DNA from: JBBRBB01 sp038206235
Lineage (GTDB): Bacteria > Bacteroidota > Bacteroidia > Chitinophagales > Chitinophagaceae
Assembly: GCA_038206235.1 (NCBI GenBank)
Contig: JBBRBB010000001.1
Coordinates: 124,001-188,000 of the forward strand
Direction: 5' to 3'
Length of the DNA stretch: 64,000 nt
The notes under the pieces were generated by a model, which saw only the letters and a list, made by a program, of their open reading frames with translations, was not told the DNA's origin and searched no databases. Below are positions 41,697-51,331 of the stretch, one piece after another (the first letter of the stretch is position 1; every line of letters begins with the position of its first letter). The position numbers and the translations under genes were made by a program.

Positions 41697-43547
41697 ATGA
41701 AAAAATTATCAGCATTTCTTTTTTCCCCGCTTCTCTTCTTGCTTTCCTGCGCACAAAAAAATGAGAGCGTAGATGCAGTCTTTATAAAAGATAATTACAC
41801 AAAAATAGAGCGCATGATACCCATGCGTGATGGCATTAAATTATTCACCGCTATTTACATTCCCAAAGACACTGAAGAAAAATATCCTTTCCTCATACAG
41901 CGTACACCCTACTCCTGTGCCCCTTACGGAGAAAAAAATTACAGGATTCACTCGCTGGGTCCCAACAAATTATTCATAAAAGAAAAATACATTTTCGTTT
42001 ACCAGGATGTTCGCGGCAGGCATGAGAGTGAAGGCAATTTTCAGGAAATGACTCCTGCGATTGATGATAAGCAATCAAAGCAAGACGTAGATGAAAGCAG
42101 CGATACATTCGATACCATTGAATGGCTTTTAAAAAATATCAGCAACAACAATGGCAAGGTTGGTGTGTATGGTATTTCTTATCCCGGCTTTTATGCAACA
42201 GCATCATTGCCCAATGCACACCCGGCAATAAAAGCGGTATCGCCGCAGGCGCCTGTTACAGATGAGTTTGAAGGTGATGATGCTTATCACCGGGGCGCTT
42301 TCTTTGAAATGGATAATTTTGACTTCGATAATTTTTTCGATGCTCCAAGAGATAAGCCAAGACAAAAAGACCCGCCGTTAAATGACAGCATTGAAATAAA
42401 AGATGTGTATGATTTTTATCTTAACATCGGTTCCATAAAAAACCTTAATACCATTTATTTTCATGACAGAGGAAAGATATGGAATGAATACTTACAGCAC
42501 GATACCTACGATGATTATTGGAAAGTACGCAACATAAGAACGCATTTAAAAAATATACAGCCCGCTACGTTTGTTGTTGGCGGCTGGTTCGATGCGGAAG
42601 ATTTGTTCGGTTCCCTGCATACTTATCAAGCTATTGAGCAGCAAAATCCAAACAACAGCAATCAATTATTTATGGGACCATGGACGCATGGCGCATGGGA
42701 AGATGACGACTGGAATAAATTTGTTACTTATGATTTCAATGGCAATACAAGCGGCTACTTTCAGAAAAAAGAATTTGATTTTTTTAATTACTATTTAAAA
42801 GGAAAAGGAAATTTTAAGCAGGATGAGGCTACTATATTTATCACAGGCAGCAACCAGTGGCGCACCTTCACACAATGGCCGCCAAAAGAAGCTGAGCAGC
42901 AAACATGGATGCTGAATGCAAATCATCAGCTTGAATTAAACAAAACAAAAACAACAGGAGTGGATGAATATATTTCAGACCCCGCAAATCCGGTTCCGTA
43001 CATTAATAAAAAATCCGCTGAAAGGCTTGATGAATATATGGCAGCCGACCAAACATTTGCTTCGCAGCGCAAGGATGTTTTGTATTATGAAAGCAATGAG
43101 CTCACTAATGCCATCACAATTTGCGGGCCTCTTACTGCCAATTTTTTTGTAAGCACCAGCAGCACAGATGCCGATTTTATCGTAAAGCTGATTGATGTAT
43201 TGCCAGATGTAAACAACACACAGCAATTGGTGCGGGCAGAAGTGCTGCGCGGAAAGTTTCGCAACAGCTATGCCCGCTGGGATTCTCTTGCAGAAAAGCC
43301 GGAACCTTTTATGCCCAATGAAATTACATCGCTTACGCTGCAGCTAAATGATATAGCGCACACTTTTTTAAAAGGACATAAAATTATGATACAGGTGCAA
43401 AGCAGTTGGTTCCCTCTCATTGATAGAAATCCGCAACAATTCATAGATATACCAAAGGCTGAAGAAAAAGATTTTCAAAAAGCAACTATCCGCATTTACC
43501 ATGATGAAAAACATCCCTCTATAATACATGCTTTGCAGTTGAAGTAG
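41697..43547 (+). CDS. CocE/NonD-type (X-Pro dipeptidyl-peptidase S15) lipoprotein hydrolase
   Basis: A 616-residue lipoprotein: signal with lipobox LLSC (Cys18), then an alpha/beta-hydrolase core with RDGIKLFTAIYIP (residues 43-55), the oxyanion block LIQRTPYSC, QDVRGRHESEGNF and the nucleophile GVYGISYPGFYA. The C-terminal half is the jelly-roll domain of CocE (TICGPLTANFFVSTSSTDADFIVKLIDV). Asp and His of the triad lie in the regions WFDAEDLFG and GPWTHGAWE. It probably cleaves acyl or peptide esters outside the inner membrane (family knowledge). Confidence 0.9.
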   Translation: MKKLSAFLFSPLLFLLSCAQKNESVDAVFIKDNYTKIERMIPMRDGIKLFTAIYIPKDTEEKYPFLIQRTPYSCAPYGEKNYRIHSLGPNKLFIKEKYIFVYQDVRGRHESEGNFQEMTPAIDDKQSKQDVDESSDTFDTIEWLLKNISNNNGKVGVYGISYPGFYATASLPNAHPAIKAVSPQAPVTDEFEGDDAYHRGAFFEMDNFDFDNFFDAPRDKPRQKDPPLNDSIEIKDVYDFYLNIGSIKNLNTIYFHDRGKIWNEYLQHDTYDDYWKVRNIRTHLKNIQPATFVVGGWFDAEDLFGSLHTYQAIEQQNPNNSNQLFMGPWTHGAWEDDDWNKFVTYDFNGNTSGYFQKKEFDFFNYYLKGKGNFKQDEATIFITGSNQWRTFTQWPPKEAEQQTWMLNANHQLELNKTKTTGVDEYISDPANPVPYINKKSAERLDEYMAADQTFASQRKDVLYYESNELTNAITICGPLTANFFVSTSSTDADFIVKLIDVLPDVNNTQQLVRAEVLRGKFRNSYARWDSLAEKPEPFMPNEITSLTLQLNDIAHTFLKGHKIMIQVQSSWFPLIDRNPQQFIDIPKAEEKDFQKATIRIYHDEKHPSIIHALQLK

Positions 43548-43701
43548 AAATATTTAATAGCCCTTTGAAGCTTTCAGGATCTCTTGTTTATTTCTATACG
43601 CTTTTTTTTGATTTTTCTGATAAGGTTTGCCAGAATAATTTTTGGCTGCTCTGGTATTGTGTTATATGTTGCAGTATAATTTAGAATAAAATTTTCTGTT
43701 T

Positions 43702-44073
43702 ATGCAAGAACAAAATTCTTTTCTCGGTACTGAATTACCGGCGGGTTATGCGCCAACAAGTGATGAAAAAACAATGGCGGTTTTATCTCACATCTTAACG
43801 CTTGTTGCCCCATTGCTGGCGCCATTGATAATTTATCTTGTAAAAAAAGATGAATCAAAATTTGTAGAATCTCATTCAAAAGAATCGCTCAATTTTCAAA
43901 TTACAGTTATTATCATTGGCATTATTGGTATTATCCTCGTTATTCTTTTAATTGGAATTCTTATTCTGTGGGCATTAGGAATTGTTACCCTTATTTTAGT
44001 GATTGTTGCAAGCATCAGAGCAAGTGAGGGTAAATTATATCGTTATCCATTTAATCTCAGGCTTATCAAATAA
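43702..44073 (+). CDS. DUF4870 (Tic20-like) membrane protein
   Basis: A 123-residue protein with a DUF4870 pattern: TSDEKTMAVLSHILTLVAPLLAPLIIYLVKKDESKFVESHSKESLNFQITV then two hydrophobic helices. There are four predicted membrane segments, with a conserved LNFQIT block. The role is unknown. A hairpin after the stop may serve as terminator for the next gene on the other strand. Confidence 0.85.
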   Translation: MQEQNSFLGTELPAGYAPTSDEKTMAVLSHILTLVAPLLAPLIIYLVKKDESKFVESHSKESLNFQITVIIIGIIGIILVILLIGILILWALGIVTLILVIVASIRASEGKLYRYPFNLRLIK

Positions 44074-44082
44074 ATAAAAACA

Positions 44083-44117
44083 ATAAGGCTCTAAAGACAA
44101 AAGTTTTAAAGCCTTAT
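44083..44117. terminator. Hairpin terminator between convergent genes
   Basis: ATAAGGCT (44083-44090) pairs with AGCCTTAT (44110-44117). On the minus strand it is followed by TGTTTTTATTTATTT, so it mainly serves the 68-residue gene at 44155. Confidence 0.7.
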
Positions 44118-44154
44118 GTAAAAGTCATATGCTGAAACTGGAATAAGGAACTGC

Positions 44155-44361
44155 TTAAAATCCTTTCTTAGCCACCCCATCAGCAATTGCCTGCATTGCT
44201 TTAGCTTCATTAAGTATAGCAGCCATTTTATTTCCCTTTCCATCGTTGCCTGATGCCATATAGCCGCCTCTTGCTGTTTTGGTAATTACAGCATCCTGCA
44301 TAGGAACATTTTTTTCTTTGGTTTTAAGACAATAGGCTTTGACCATTTTTGAAGTATCCAT
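44155..44361 (-). CDS. Small DUF5679-like protein lacking its Cys pairs
   Basis: A 68-residue protein (MDTSKMVKAYCLKTKEKN and then ITKTARGGYMASGNDGKGNKMAAIL). It resembles DUF5679 small proteins, whose KAYCVKCK start carries a CxxC; here CLKTK has lost the second Cys, and no second pair is visible. The C-terminal helix (NEAKAMQAIADGVAKKGF) is intact. Function is unknown. I think it is a real small gene, with its own terminator at 44083. Confidence 0.6.
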   Translation of the reverse strand: MDTSKMVKAYCLKTKEKNVPMQDAVITKTARGGYMASGNDGKGNKMAAILNEAKAMQAIADGVAKKGF

Positions 44362-44537
44362 TTTTTACAATTTTATGAGTGAATAAACTAAGTTAGTGCG
44401 GGCAAGCTAATGATTTTTTCTTATCCCCTAAAACTCTTTATTACTTCTTTATCAACATCTGTGAAACAAAAACCGCCATAAAATTATTTTTTTTGAACTG
44501 GTCTGCTCTTTTAAGATAATCTCATTAAAATTAATAT

Positions 44538-45092
44538 TTATTTTTTCTCCATTTTTTTTCCTTCACCCAAATGAATCTGGAAACCGATATTTACACCAAA
44601 GTTATCAATGTGGTCAGCGTCATCTTTTATTTTTTGAGATGAATATGCAATGGTAAATTCTAATGCCGTATGCGGATTTAGAAACACAGCAGGGCCAGCA
44701 CCAATTGACCATTGTGTAAAGTTTGTGCTGCCTCCGGGACCACCAAAATCAACACTGCCAAAACCAAAACTTCCATTGGCGAATAATTTTGCTTTATCCC
44801 CAAGTGGTACAAAATAAAAACGAACAAAAGGAGCCCCCAGAAAATAAGTGCTTGCAGAAGAACCTTTTTCTTTAGTTGAAGTGACATCAAGCATAGCACC
44901 AATAGCAAGATCATCAATTACAAAATAGCCTGCATCGGGGGCGAAAGAAATTGTAGTTTGATTGAATTCTCCCTCTTTCTGATAATTAAAACCCGCACTA
45001 CCACCTACCAGCCATTGTCCCATTGCTGTTTGGCCAAAACTAACAGCAGATATTCCTGTTACTGCTATCATTGTAAATAAGATTTTTTTCAT
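44538..45092 (-). CDS. OmpW/porin-like outer-membrane barrel protein
   Basis: A 184-residue exported protein starting at 45092 (MKKILFTMIAVTGISAVSFGQ with signal peptide). The body alternates strands: AMGQWLVGGSAGFNYQKEGEFN, FAPDAGYFVIDDLAIGAML, FFVRFYFVPL-like, WSIGAGPAVFLNPHTALEFTIAYSS and a final NIGFQIHLG. This is the outer-membrane beta-barrel family common in the phylum. The role is unknown. The gene is alone between the DUF5679-like gene and gyrB. Confidence 0.8.
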   Translation of the reverse strand: MKKILFTMIAVTGISAVSFGQTAMGQWLVGGSAGFNYQKEGEFNQTTISFAPDAGYFVIDDLAIGAMLDVTSTKEKGSSASTYFLGAPFVRFYFVPLGDKAKLFANGSFGFGSVDFGGPGGSTNFTQWSIGAGPAVFLNPHTALEFTIAYSSQKIKDDADHIDNFGVNIGFQIHLGEGKKMEKK

Positions 45093-45210
45093 AATCATAG
45101 TTTTTGAGTTTTAAAATTTTGTGCAAATGAATAGCAAGATGTTTAAACTTTTAATACCGCTTATGTAAATTTTTCCATGTGTGTGCAAAAGCCTGATTAG
45201 GCAGAAGAAA

Positions 45211-47190
45211 TTACACATCAATCTTTGCGTATTTAGCATGTGTTTCTATAAACTCCCGGCGGGGCGCAACATCATCACCCATAAGCATACTGAAAACCAT
45301 ATCTGCTTCAGCAAGGCTTTCAATGGTAACTTGTTTTAGGGTTCTGCGGGCAGGGTCCATCGTTGTTTCCCATAGCTGGTCTGCATTCATTTCACCTAAG
45401 CCTTTATAGCGCTGAATAATTACGCCATCTTCTTTTCCACCGCTGATTTTTTTCAGCAGCTCTTTACGTCCTTCTTCATTATAAGCATATCCCTGTTCCT
45501 TTCCTCTTCTTAAAAGATAAAGCGGAGGCTGAGCAATGTATACATAACCCTGCTCCACCAATTCTTTCATATAACGAAAAATAAAGGTAAGGATTAATGT
45601 AGCGATATGGCTGCCATCTACATCAGCATCTGTCATAATAATAAGCTTATGATAACGAAGCTTAACTAAGTTGAGCGCTTTGGGGTCATCCGGCGTTCCC
45701 ACCGTTACTCCCAAAGCTGTGTACATATTTCTTATTTCTTCATTCTCATAAATTTTATGTTCCATCGCTTTTTCCACATTGAGTATCTTACCTCGCAAAG
45801 GCAAAATGGCCTGGAAGCTTCTGTCCCGTCCTTGTTTAGCGGTGCCGCCTGCACTATCTCCTTCTACCAAATAAAGCTCACATTTTTCTGCATCCCGTTC
45901 ACTGCAATCAGCAAGCTTACCGGGTAAGCCGCCGCCGCTTAAAACTGTTTTGCGCTGCACCATTTCGCGGGCTTTCTTAGCGGCTACTCTTGCCTGCGCT
46001 GCAAGAATTACTTTTGATATTATATTTTTAGCTTCTCTTGGATTTTCTTCAAGGTAAGCTTCCAGAACTCTTGCCACCGTTGTTTGCACTACGCCGCTAA
46101 CTTCACTGTTTCCAAGCTTTGTTTTTGTTTGCCCCTCGAATTGCGGCTCGGGAACTTTTACAGAAATAATAGCGCTTAATCCTTCCCTGAAATCATCACC
46201 TTCTACAACAACTTTTGCCTTTTCAAACAGCCCTTGCTTATCTCCATAATTTTTAAATACTCTTGTTAGTGCCTGTCTGAAGCCGGTAACATGTGTGCCG
46301 CCTTCAATTGTATTTATATTATTTACGTAAGAAAATATGTGCTCTTTAAAATCATTGTTGTAAGTAAGGGCAACTTCAACAGCCACATTGGTTGCTTCGT
46401 CAAGACCATCTACATATAATGTATTTGCTATAAGGGAAGTACGATTGCTGTTTTTATCAAGCATTTCTACAAACTCTACAATTCCACCTTCACTATAAAA
46501 TATTTTTGAATAAGCGCTTCCATCCTCATTCTTTTCCCGAAGATCATTTAAAGTAATCGTAAGGCGACGGTTCAAATATGCCAGCTCTCTTAAGCGGCTC
46601 TCCAGGATTTCCTTGTTATAAACAAGGGTTTGAAAAATGGTATCATCGGGCCAAAAGTGAATGGTTGTTCCGGTAGCATCTGTTGTTCCAATTTCACGAA
46701 CCTCGTACTGAGGAATGCCTTGTTTATATTCCTGCTCAAATATTTTTCCTTCCCGGTAAACAGTTGCTTTTAATGTGGAGCTTAATGCGTTTACACAACT
46801 AACGCCTACGCCATGTAAGCCGCCAGAAACCTTATACGTATTTTTATCAAATTTGCCGCCCGCATGCAACACCGTCATCACTACTTCCAGCGCACTCCGT
46901 TTTTCTTTGACCATTATACCTGTAGGTATGCCCCGCCCGTCATCGCTCACACTAACGCTGTTATCTTCGTGAATAATAGCTGCAATGTTTTTACAATATC
47001 CCGCCAGGGCCTCATCAATTGAATTATCTACCACTTCATATACAAGATGATGCAAGCCTTTTACACTAATATCGCCAATATACATGGCGGGTCTTTTTCG
47101 TACCGCTTCCAAGCCTTCTAATACCTGGATGCTTTCTGCATCATACCCATTTTGCTCTATGGATGAGTTCGTCTCAATTTCTTCATTCAT
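45211..47190 (-). CDS. gyrB: DNA gyrase subunit B
   Basis: A 659-residue protein. The ATPase domain has YEVVDNSIDEALAG, SDDGRGIPTG and GGLHGVGVSCVNALS; the TOPRIM part has EGDSAGGTAKQGRDRSFQAI and TDADVDGSHIATLILTF; the end has RYKGLGEMNADQLWETTMDP. It supplies ATP-driven supercoiling with GyrA. Length matches the phylum. It stands alone with no recF or dnaA neighbour. The start lies at 47190 (MNEEIETNSS). Confidence 0.97.
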   Translation of the reverse strand: MNEEIETNSSIEQNGYDAESIQVLEGLEAVRKRPAMYIGDISVKGLHHLVYEVVDNSIDEALAGYCKNIAAIIHEDNSVSVSDDGRGIPTGIMVKEKRSALEVVMTVLHAGGKFDKNTYKVSGGLHGVGVSCVNALSSTLKATVYREGKIFEQEYKQGIPQYEVREIGTTDATGTTIHFWPDDTIFQTLVYNKEILESRLRELAYLNRRLTITLNDLREKNEDGSAYSKIFYSEGGIVEFVEMLDKNSNRTSLIANTLYVDGLDEATNVAVEVALTYNNDFKEHIFSYVNNINTIEGGTHVTGFRQALTRVFKNYGDKQGLFEKAKVVVEGDDFREGLSAIISVKVPEPQFEGQTKTKLGNSEVSGVVQTTVARVLEAYLEENPREAKNIISKVILAAQARVAAKKAREMVQRKTVLSGGGLPGKLADCSERDAEKCELYLVEGDSAGGTAKQGRDRSFQAILPLRGKILNVEKAMEHKIYENEEIRNMYTALGVTVGTPDDPKALNLVKLRYHKLIIMTDADVDGSHIATLILTFIFRYMKELVEQGYVYIAQPPLYLLRRGKEQGYAYNEEGRKELLKKISGGKEDGVIIQRYKGLGEMNADQLWETTMDPARRTLKQVTIESLAEADMVFSMLMGDDVAPRREFIETHAKYAKIDV

Positions 47191-47371
47191 ATTTAAAATA
47201 TGCTCTCAAATTTTACAAATTCAAAGGCGGGCGAAGCTACAAAAAACAAAGGGTTTTTTAGCATTTAAACCGTTAGAATTTACCCACATAAAATTCCTTT
47301 GCATTTGAAGAATCAGGGCGTTAATTTTAGGGCTTCCTTGTATTCAAAAAAATCTACTGTAATGTAATACT

Positions 47372-48727
47372 GTGAACAAGATAAAAAAAAATAGTACAAA
47401 TTATTCTAAAGCATCTTCTTTTAGTGGCGGTTCAAAAAAAAGCTTTAAAGCCATCGTTGATTGTAATAGCTTTTATTGTTCATGCGAAAGAGTTTTTAGA
47501 CCTGATATACAGCAGCAGCCAGTTGTTGTGCTAAGCAATAATGACGGTTGTATTATTTCTATCAGCGATGAAGCGAAGCGTTTTGGCGTACAGATGGCGG
47601 GTCCCTATTTTAAAGCAAAGCCGCTGATTGAGCAACAGGGCATAGAAACATTTTCATCAAATTATAATTTGTATGGAGATATGAGCTGGCGTGTAATGGA
47701 AACACTGCGTATGCTTGTTGGTGAAGAAAATGTAGAAGTATATTCCGTAGATGAAGCGTTTCTTGATTTAAAAAATATTGCAGAAGAAGAATTGAATCAG
47801 CTTGCCATGGATATAAGAGAGACAGTAGAAGAGTGGACAGGTGTTGCCGTGTCTGTTGGTATAGCGCCCACAAAAGTGCTTGCAAAAGCTGCTAACCGGC
47901 TTGCTAAAAAAGATAAACGCACCTCGCAATGTGTAATGGTTTTAAGTACACAGGAAGATATTAATGAAGCCCTGTGCAGAACACCCGTAAAAGATATTTG
48001 GGGAATAGGACAGAAATATGCAGAGAAGCTGGAAGGCTATGGTATATATGATGCATATATTTTAAGTAAGATGAATGAGCCATGGGCAGCAAAGAATTTG
48101 GGCGGTGTTGTGGGTGTTAGATTAATAAAAGAATTAAAGGGCCAGCCTGCAATTGGTATGGAAGAGGAGCTTACAGAAAAGAAAATGATTGCCACAACAC
48201 GCATGTTTGGTAACCCGGTAAAAGAGTTGAAAGATATAAAAGAAGCCATTGCAACTTACACATCAAGAGCGGCTGAAAAATTACGCCGCCAAAGAAGCGC
48301 AGCCTCTGTTATTACGGTTTTTGTAGTTCCAAAAGAAGTAAGGAAACCCGGTGAGCCTTTCCGGCACGGACCAACTATTAGCACACACACTGTTTTACCA
48401 TACTCCACTGCATTAACCAATGAACTTATAAAGCCTGCATTGAAAATGGCAGAGCGGCTTTTTGAAAAGGGTAAGCTGTATAAAAAAGCCGGTGTAATGC
48501 TTAGCGGTATTGTGCCAGATGCTTCGCTGCAGGGAAATCTTTTTGTGCATCCTTCAAAAAATAATAATCACAGACTGATGAATACAATTGATAATATCAA
48601 TTTTAGTATGCGGAATGATATATTAAAGTTTGCTTCCTCGGGATTAAAACGCGATTGGAAAATGCGGCAGGAATTGCGCAGCCCAAGATACACTTCAAGA
48701 TGGGATGAGCTACGCGAAGTAAGATAA
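47372..48727 (+). CDS. umuC: Y-family DNA polymerase (UmuC-like)
   Basis: A 451-residue error-prone polymerase. The palm motif AIVDCNSFYCSCERVFRP (Asp30), the fingers block VVVLSNNDGCIIS and the catalytic YSVDEAFLDL (Asp127, Glu128) are intact. VSVGIAPTKVLAKAANRLAKK follows, then the little-finger region and a C-terminal DUF4113 domain (RLMNTIDNINFSMRND and on). It starts at a GTG (47372) with an N-terminal extension of about 25 residues. No umuD gene is in the window; a partner may be elsewhere. It performs translesion synthesis after damage. Confidence 0.9.
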   Translation: MNKIKKNSTNYSKASSFSGGSKKSFKAIVDCNSFYCSCERVFRPDIQQQPVVVLSNNDGCIISISDEAKRFGVQMAGPYFKAKPLIEQQGIETFSSNYNLYGDMSWRVMETLRMLVGEENVEVYSVDEAFLDLKNIAEEELNQLAMDIRETVEEWTGVAVSVGIAPTKVLAKAANRLAKKDKRTSQCVMVLSTQEDINEALCRTPVKDIWGIGQKYAEKLEGYGIYDAYILSKMNEPWAAKNLGGVVGVRLIKELKGQPAIGMEEELTEKKMIATTRMFGNPVKELKDIKEAIATYTSRAAEKLRRQRSAASVITVFVVPKEVRKPGEPFRHGPTISTHTVLPYSTALTNELIKPALKMAERLFEKGKLYKKAGVMLSGIVPDASLQGNLFVHPSKNNNHRLMNTIDNINFSMRNDILKFASSGLKRDWKMRQELRSPRYTSRWDELREVR

Positions 48728-48749
48728 TCTGAACTATGCTTCTTATTTA

Positions 48750-48838
48750 TCACAAGACACATAAGGCACACAGAAAAACATATAATGAAGTTTTAAAAAA
48801 CTATTTGCAAATTTTATTCTATTGTGTCGTGTGGCAGA
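48750..48838. repeat. Degenerate dispersed repeat (CACATAA/GGCACAC)
   Basis: The gap between umuC and the GT39 gene has cacaagacacataaggcacacag and, further on, the partly opposite tattgtgtcgtgtggcag. It looks like a decayed relative of the CACATAG arm repeats at 19841, 23981 and 32176. Confidence 0.5.
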
Positions 48839-48852
48839 AACCTCACTAATTA

Positions 48853-50394
48853 ATGATGCAGAAAAATCAATGGCTTCTATATGTATTGGCTTTTATAAAA
48901 TTTATTCTTCCCTTCTTTTTGCAGAATTCATTTTATCAACCGCACCGCGATGAGTTTCTTTATCTCGCCGAGGCACATCATCTTGCATGGGGATTCATGG
49001 AAGTGCCGCCATTGCTTTCTGTGTTTGCATGGCTAACCAATCTTTTTGGTAATAGCATGTTCTGGATAAAATTCTGGCCTTCTCTTTTTGGAGCGTTCAC
49101 TTATATCATCACAGGAAAAATTATTTTATCTCTTGGCGGCAGAGCATTTGCATTGTTTCTTGCTTTCTTACCCTTTATATTCGGAGCGTATCTGCGTGTA
49201 CATTATTTGTTTCAACCCAATTTTCTTGAAATATTTTTTTGGACACTGATTGCTTATTGCATCATTCAATATATTCAAACAGAAAAAATAAAATGGCTTT
49301 ATTTTTTTGGTGTAAGTGTGGGTTGGGGTATGATGAGTAAATATTCAGTGACGTTTTTTGTTGTAAGTATTTTGATTGGATTATTATTAACTGCCAAAAG
49401 AAAAATTTTTACAAATAAACATTTCTATTATAGTGCCCTGATTGCATTCATTATATTTCTTCCAAATCTTATCTGGCAATACAATCATCGTTTTCCTGTA
49501 TTACACCACATGAAGGAATTGCAGGAAACACAATTGCAATATATCAGTACAACAGGTTTTTTAATAGACCAGCTATTGATGAATTTGCCCTGCGTATTCA
49601 TCTGGCTTGCAGGATTATACTTTACAATATTCAGTCGCTACGGGAAAAAATATTCTTTGTTTGTGTGGGCTTATGTTTCAGTGATTGTGTTGCTTATCGT
49701 ACTTCACGGGAAAAATTATTATACACTTGGCGTGTACCCGGTATTATTTGCATTTGGCGCTGTTCACCTGGAAAGCTTTACTGCCCTGCGTTCTAAGGCA
49801 TGGAGATATGCATTTGTAATGATTCCTTTTATTCTCGGCATCCCTTTTATACCCATTGCATTACCGGTTGCAAAACCCGAACCTTTGGCGAATTATTACA
49901 AAACAATGGATATTGAAAAAACAGGTTTATTAAAATGGGAAGACTTGCACAATCATCCTTTACCGCAGGATTTTGCTGATATGCTTGGCTGGAAAGGGAC
50001 TGCAGAAAAAGCAGCAGCAGTTTATAAAAGCTTGCCTGCAAATGAACAATCGAAAACACTGGTGTATTGCCGCAACTATGGTTTTGCAGGCGCTTTAAAT
50101 TTGTATGGAAAACATTTTGGCCTGCCCGAAGTATATAGCGATAATGGCTCGTTTCTTTTATGGATGCCTGATAAATATGAGGTGCAAAACCTTATCCTGA
50201 TTGGTCATGATATTCCTGATTCTGCCGATTTGGTTTTTCAGCAATTTGAAAAAATGACAATTAAAGATTCTTTGAATGAGCCGCTGTCAAGAGAGAATGG
50301 AGTAAAAATAATATTGTATGAAAACGGCAATAACAAAGTAAACGGAATGATTGAAAACGGAATTGCTGAAATGAAAAAAGAATTTACACGCTGA
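48853..50394 (+). CDS. GT39-type (ArnT/PMT-like) membrane glycosyltransferase
   Basis: A 513-residue membrane protein. The N-terminal loop carries QPHRDEFLYLAEAHHLAWGFMEVPPLL with the Asp-Glu motif of the dolichol- or undecaprenyl-phosphate glycosyltransferase family. About ten membrane segments follow, then a soluble C-terminal domain (LADMLGWKGTAEKAAAVYKSLP to the end). It transfers a sugar from a lipid carrier to a target outside the inner membrane. Target unknown. It is the only sugar transferase in this part of the window. Confidence 0.87.
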   Translation: MMQKNQWLLYVLAFIKFILPFFLQNSFYQPHRDEFLYLAEAHHLAWGFMEVPPLLSVFAWLTNLFGNSMFWIKFWPSLFGAFTYIITGKIILSLGGRAFALFLAFLPFIFGAYLRVHYLFQPNFLEIFFWTLIAYCIIQYIQTEKIKWLYFFGVSVGWGMMSKYSVTFFVVSILIGLLLTAKRKIFTNKHFYYSALIAFIIFLPNLIWQYNHRFPVLHHMKELQETQLQYISTTGFLIDQLLMNLPCVFIWLAGLYFTIFSRYGKKYSLFVWAYVSVIVLLIVLHGKNYYTLGVYPVLFAFGAVHLESFTALRSKAWRYAFVMIPFILGIPFIPIALPVAKPEPLANYYKTMDIEKTGLLKWEDLHNHPLPQDFADMLGWKGTAEKAAAVYKSLPANEQSKTLVYCRNYGFAGALNLYGKHFGLPEVYSDNGSFLLWMPDKYEVQNLILIGHDIPDSADLVFQQFEKMTIKDSLNEPLSRENGVKIILYENGNNKVNGMIENGIAEMKKEFTR

Positions 50395-50398
50395 GGTT

Positions 50399-50764
50399 TT
50401 AATATTGACCTGTACTTAATAAAACCAATGTGCATGCTTCCATAGTCTGAATGCCTTTTGCAGCAGCCATTTGAGCAAGCTCCGCATTCTCTGCGCCGGG
50501 ATTAAAAATAATTCGTTTCGGATTCAGCGATAAAATATAATCGTAATACTGTTTTTGATTTTGCTGATTAAGATAAAGAGTTATTGTATCCACATCATTC
50601 ATTTGGGGATGTTCTGTAATAATATCTACATCTCCAATCTTTCCCTGTCTTCTTCCAATAGCAACTACCGGATGGCCATGAGATGTTAGACGATGCACAG
50701 CAAAATTGCTGTATCGTGCAGGATTCTGAGAGGCTCCAAGCACCAATGTTTTTTTCTTTGACAT
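50399..50764 (-). CDS. CoA-binding domain protein
   Basis: A 121-residue single-domain protein with a Rossmann CoA-binding fold (YccU-like): KTLVLGASQNPARYSNFAVHRL (GxSxxPxRxSN), GHPVVAIGRRQGKIGDVDII and IIFNPGAENAELAQMAAAKGI, which has the PGAENxEL motif. The role is unknown, possibly CoA-dependent. It ends 4 bp after the GT39 gene stop (convergent) and its start lies 28 bp from the VOC gene, forming a small minus-strand unit. Confidence 0.88.
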   Translation of the reverse strand: MSKKKTLVLGASQNPARYSNFAVHRLTSHGHPVVAIGRRQGKIGDVDIITEHPQMNDVDTITLYLNQQNQKQYYDYILSLNPKRIIFNPGAENAELAQMAAAKGIQTMEACTLVLLSTGQY

Positions 50765-50792
50765 GTCTCTTATCTTTTAAATTTCAAGCCGC

Positions 50793-51182
50793 CTATTCCA
50801 TTGAGTGCAAAGCTACCCGGTTGCCTTCAGTATCTTTAATAAGTGCCCAATTCCCTAAATTTTGTTCGGTAGAAATAAGTATTTTTTGTTTTAAAATCTT
50901 ACCGCCTGCTGATTCTACTTTGTCAAGTACGGGTTGAAGGCTTGGCTCACAATTAAGATAGATGAGAGAGCCATTATCTGAAGGAGAATACAAATCAGGA
51001 TTGTGTACAATAGCGCCACCCACTTTGCCACCCTGAAAATCGTAAAGAAAAAATCCCATTCTTGCAGGCCCCATCTTGCTTTCGGGCATCTGGTAGCTGA
51101 AAATGGTTTCATAAAATTTTTTTGCCCGGTCAAAATCAGTTACAGGAATTTCGAACCAGTTAAGTGCATTGCCTAATTGCAT
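50793..51182 (-). CDS. VOC (glyoxalase/bleomycin resistance) family protein
   Basis: A 129-residue protein with the betaalphabetabetabeta repeats of the VOC family: NALNWFEIPVTDFDRAKKFYETIF, GGKVGGAIVHNPDL, and the second half GSLIYLNCEPSLQPVLDKVESAGGKI then NLGNWALIKDTEGNRVALHS. Metal ligands by family would be Glu and His at strands; here EIP and ALHS may contribute. The substrate is unknown. Encoded 28 bp upstream of the CoA-binding gene on the same strand. Confidence 0.87.
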   Translation of the reverse strand: MQLGNALNWFEIPVTDFDRAKKFYETIFSYQMPESKMGPARMGFFLYDFQGGKVGGAIVHNPDLYSPSDNGSLIYLNCEPSLQPVLDKVESAGGKILKQKILISTEQNLGNWALIKDTEGNRVALHSME

Positions 51183-51331
51183 AAATTAAGTATTTAGAAA
51201 ATGAAAGGTATTCTCTTAATTTGATAAGAAGATCTACCTGAGTGCATTTATGCGGTCCCAGTCGTCTCAATTTTCCACAGGGATGTTTGTATGTTGAATG
51301 ATTTTCCATTTTTAAACAGATTGTTTAACTC

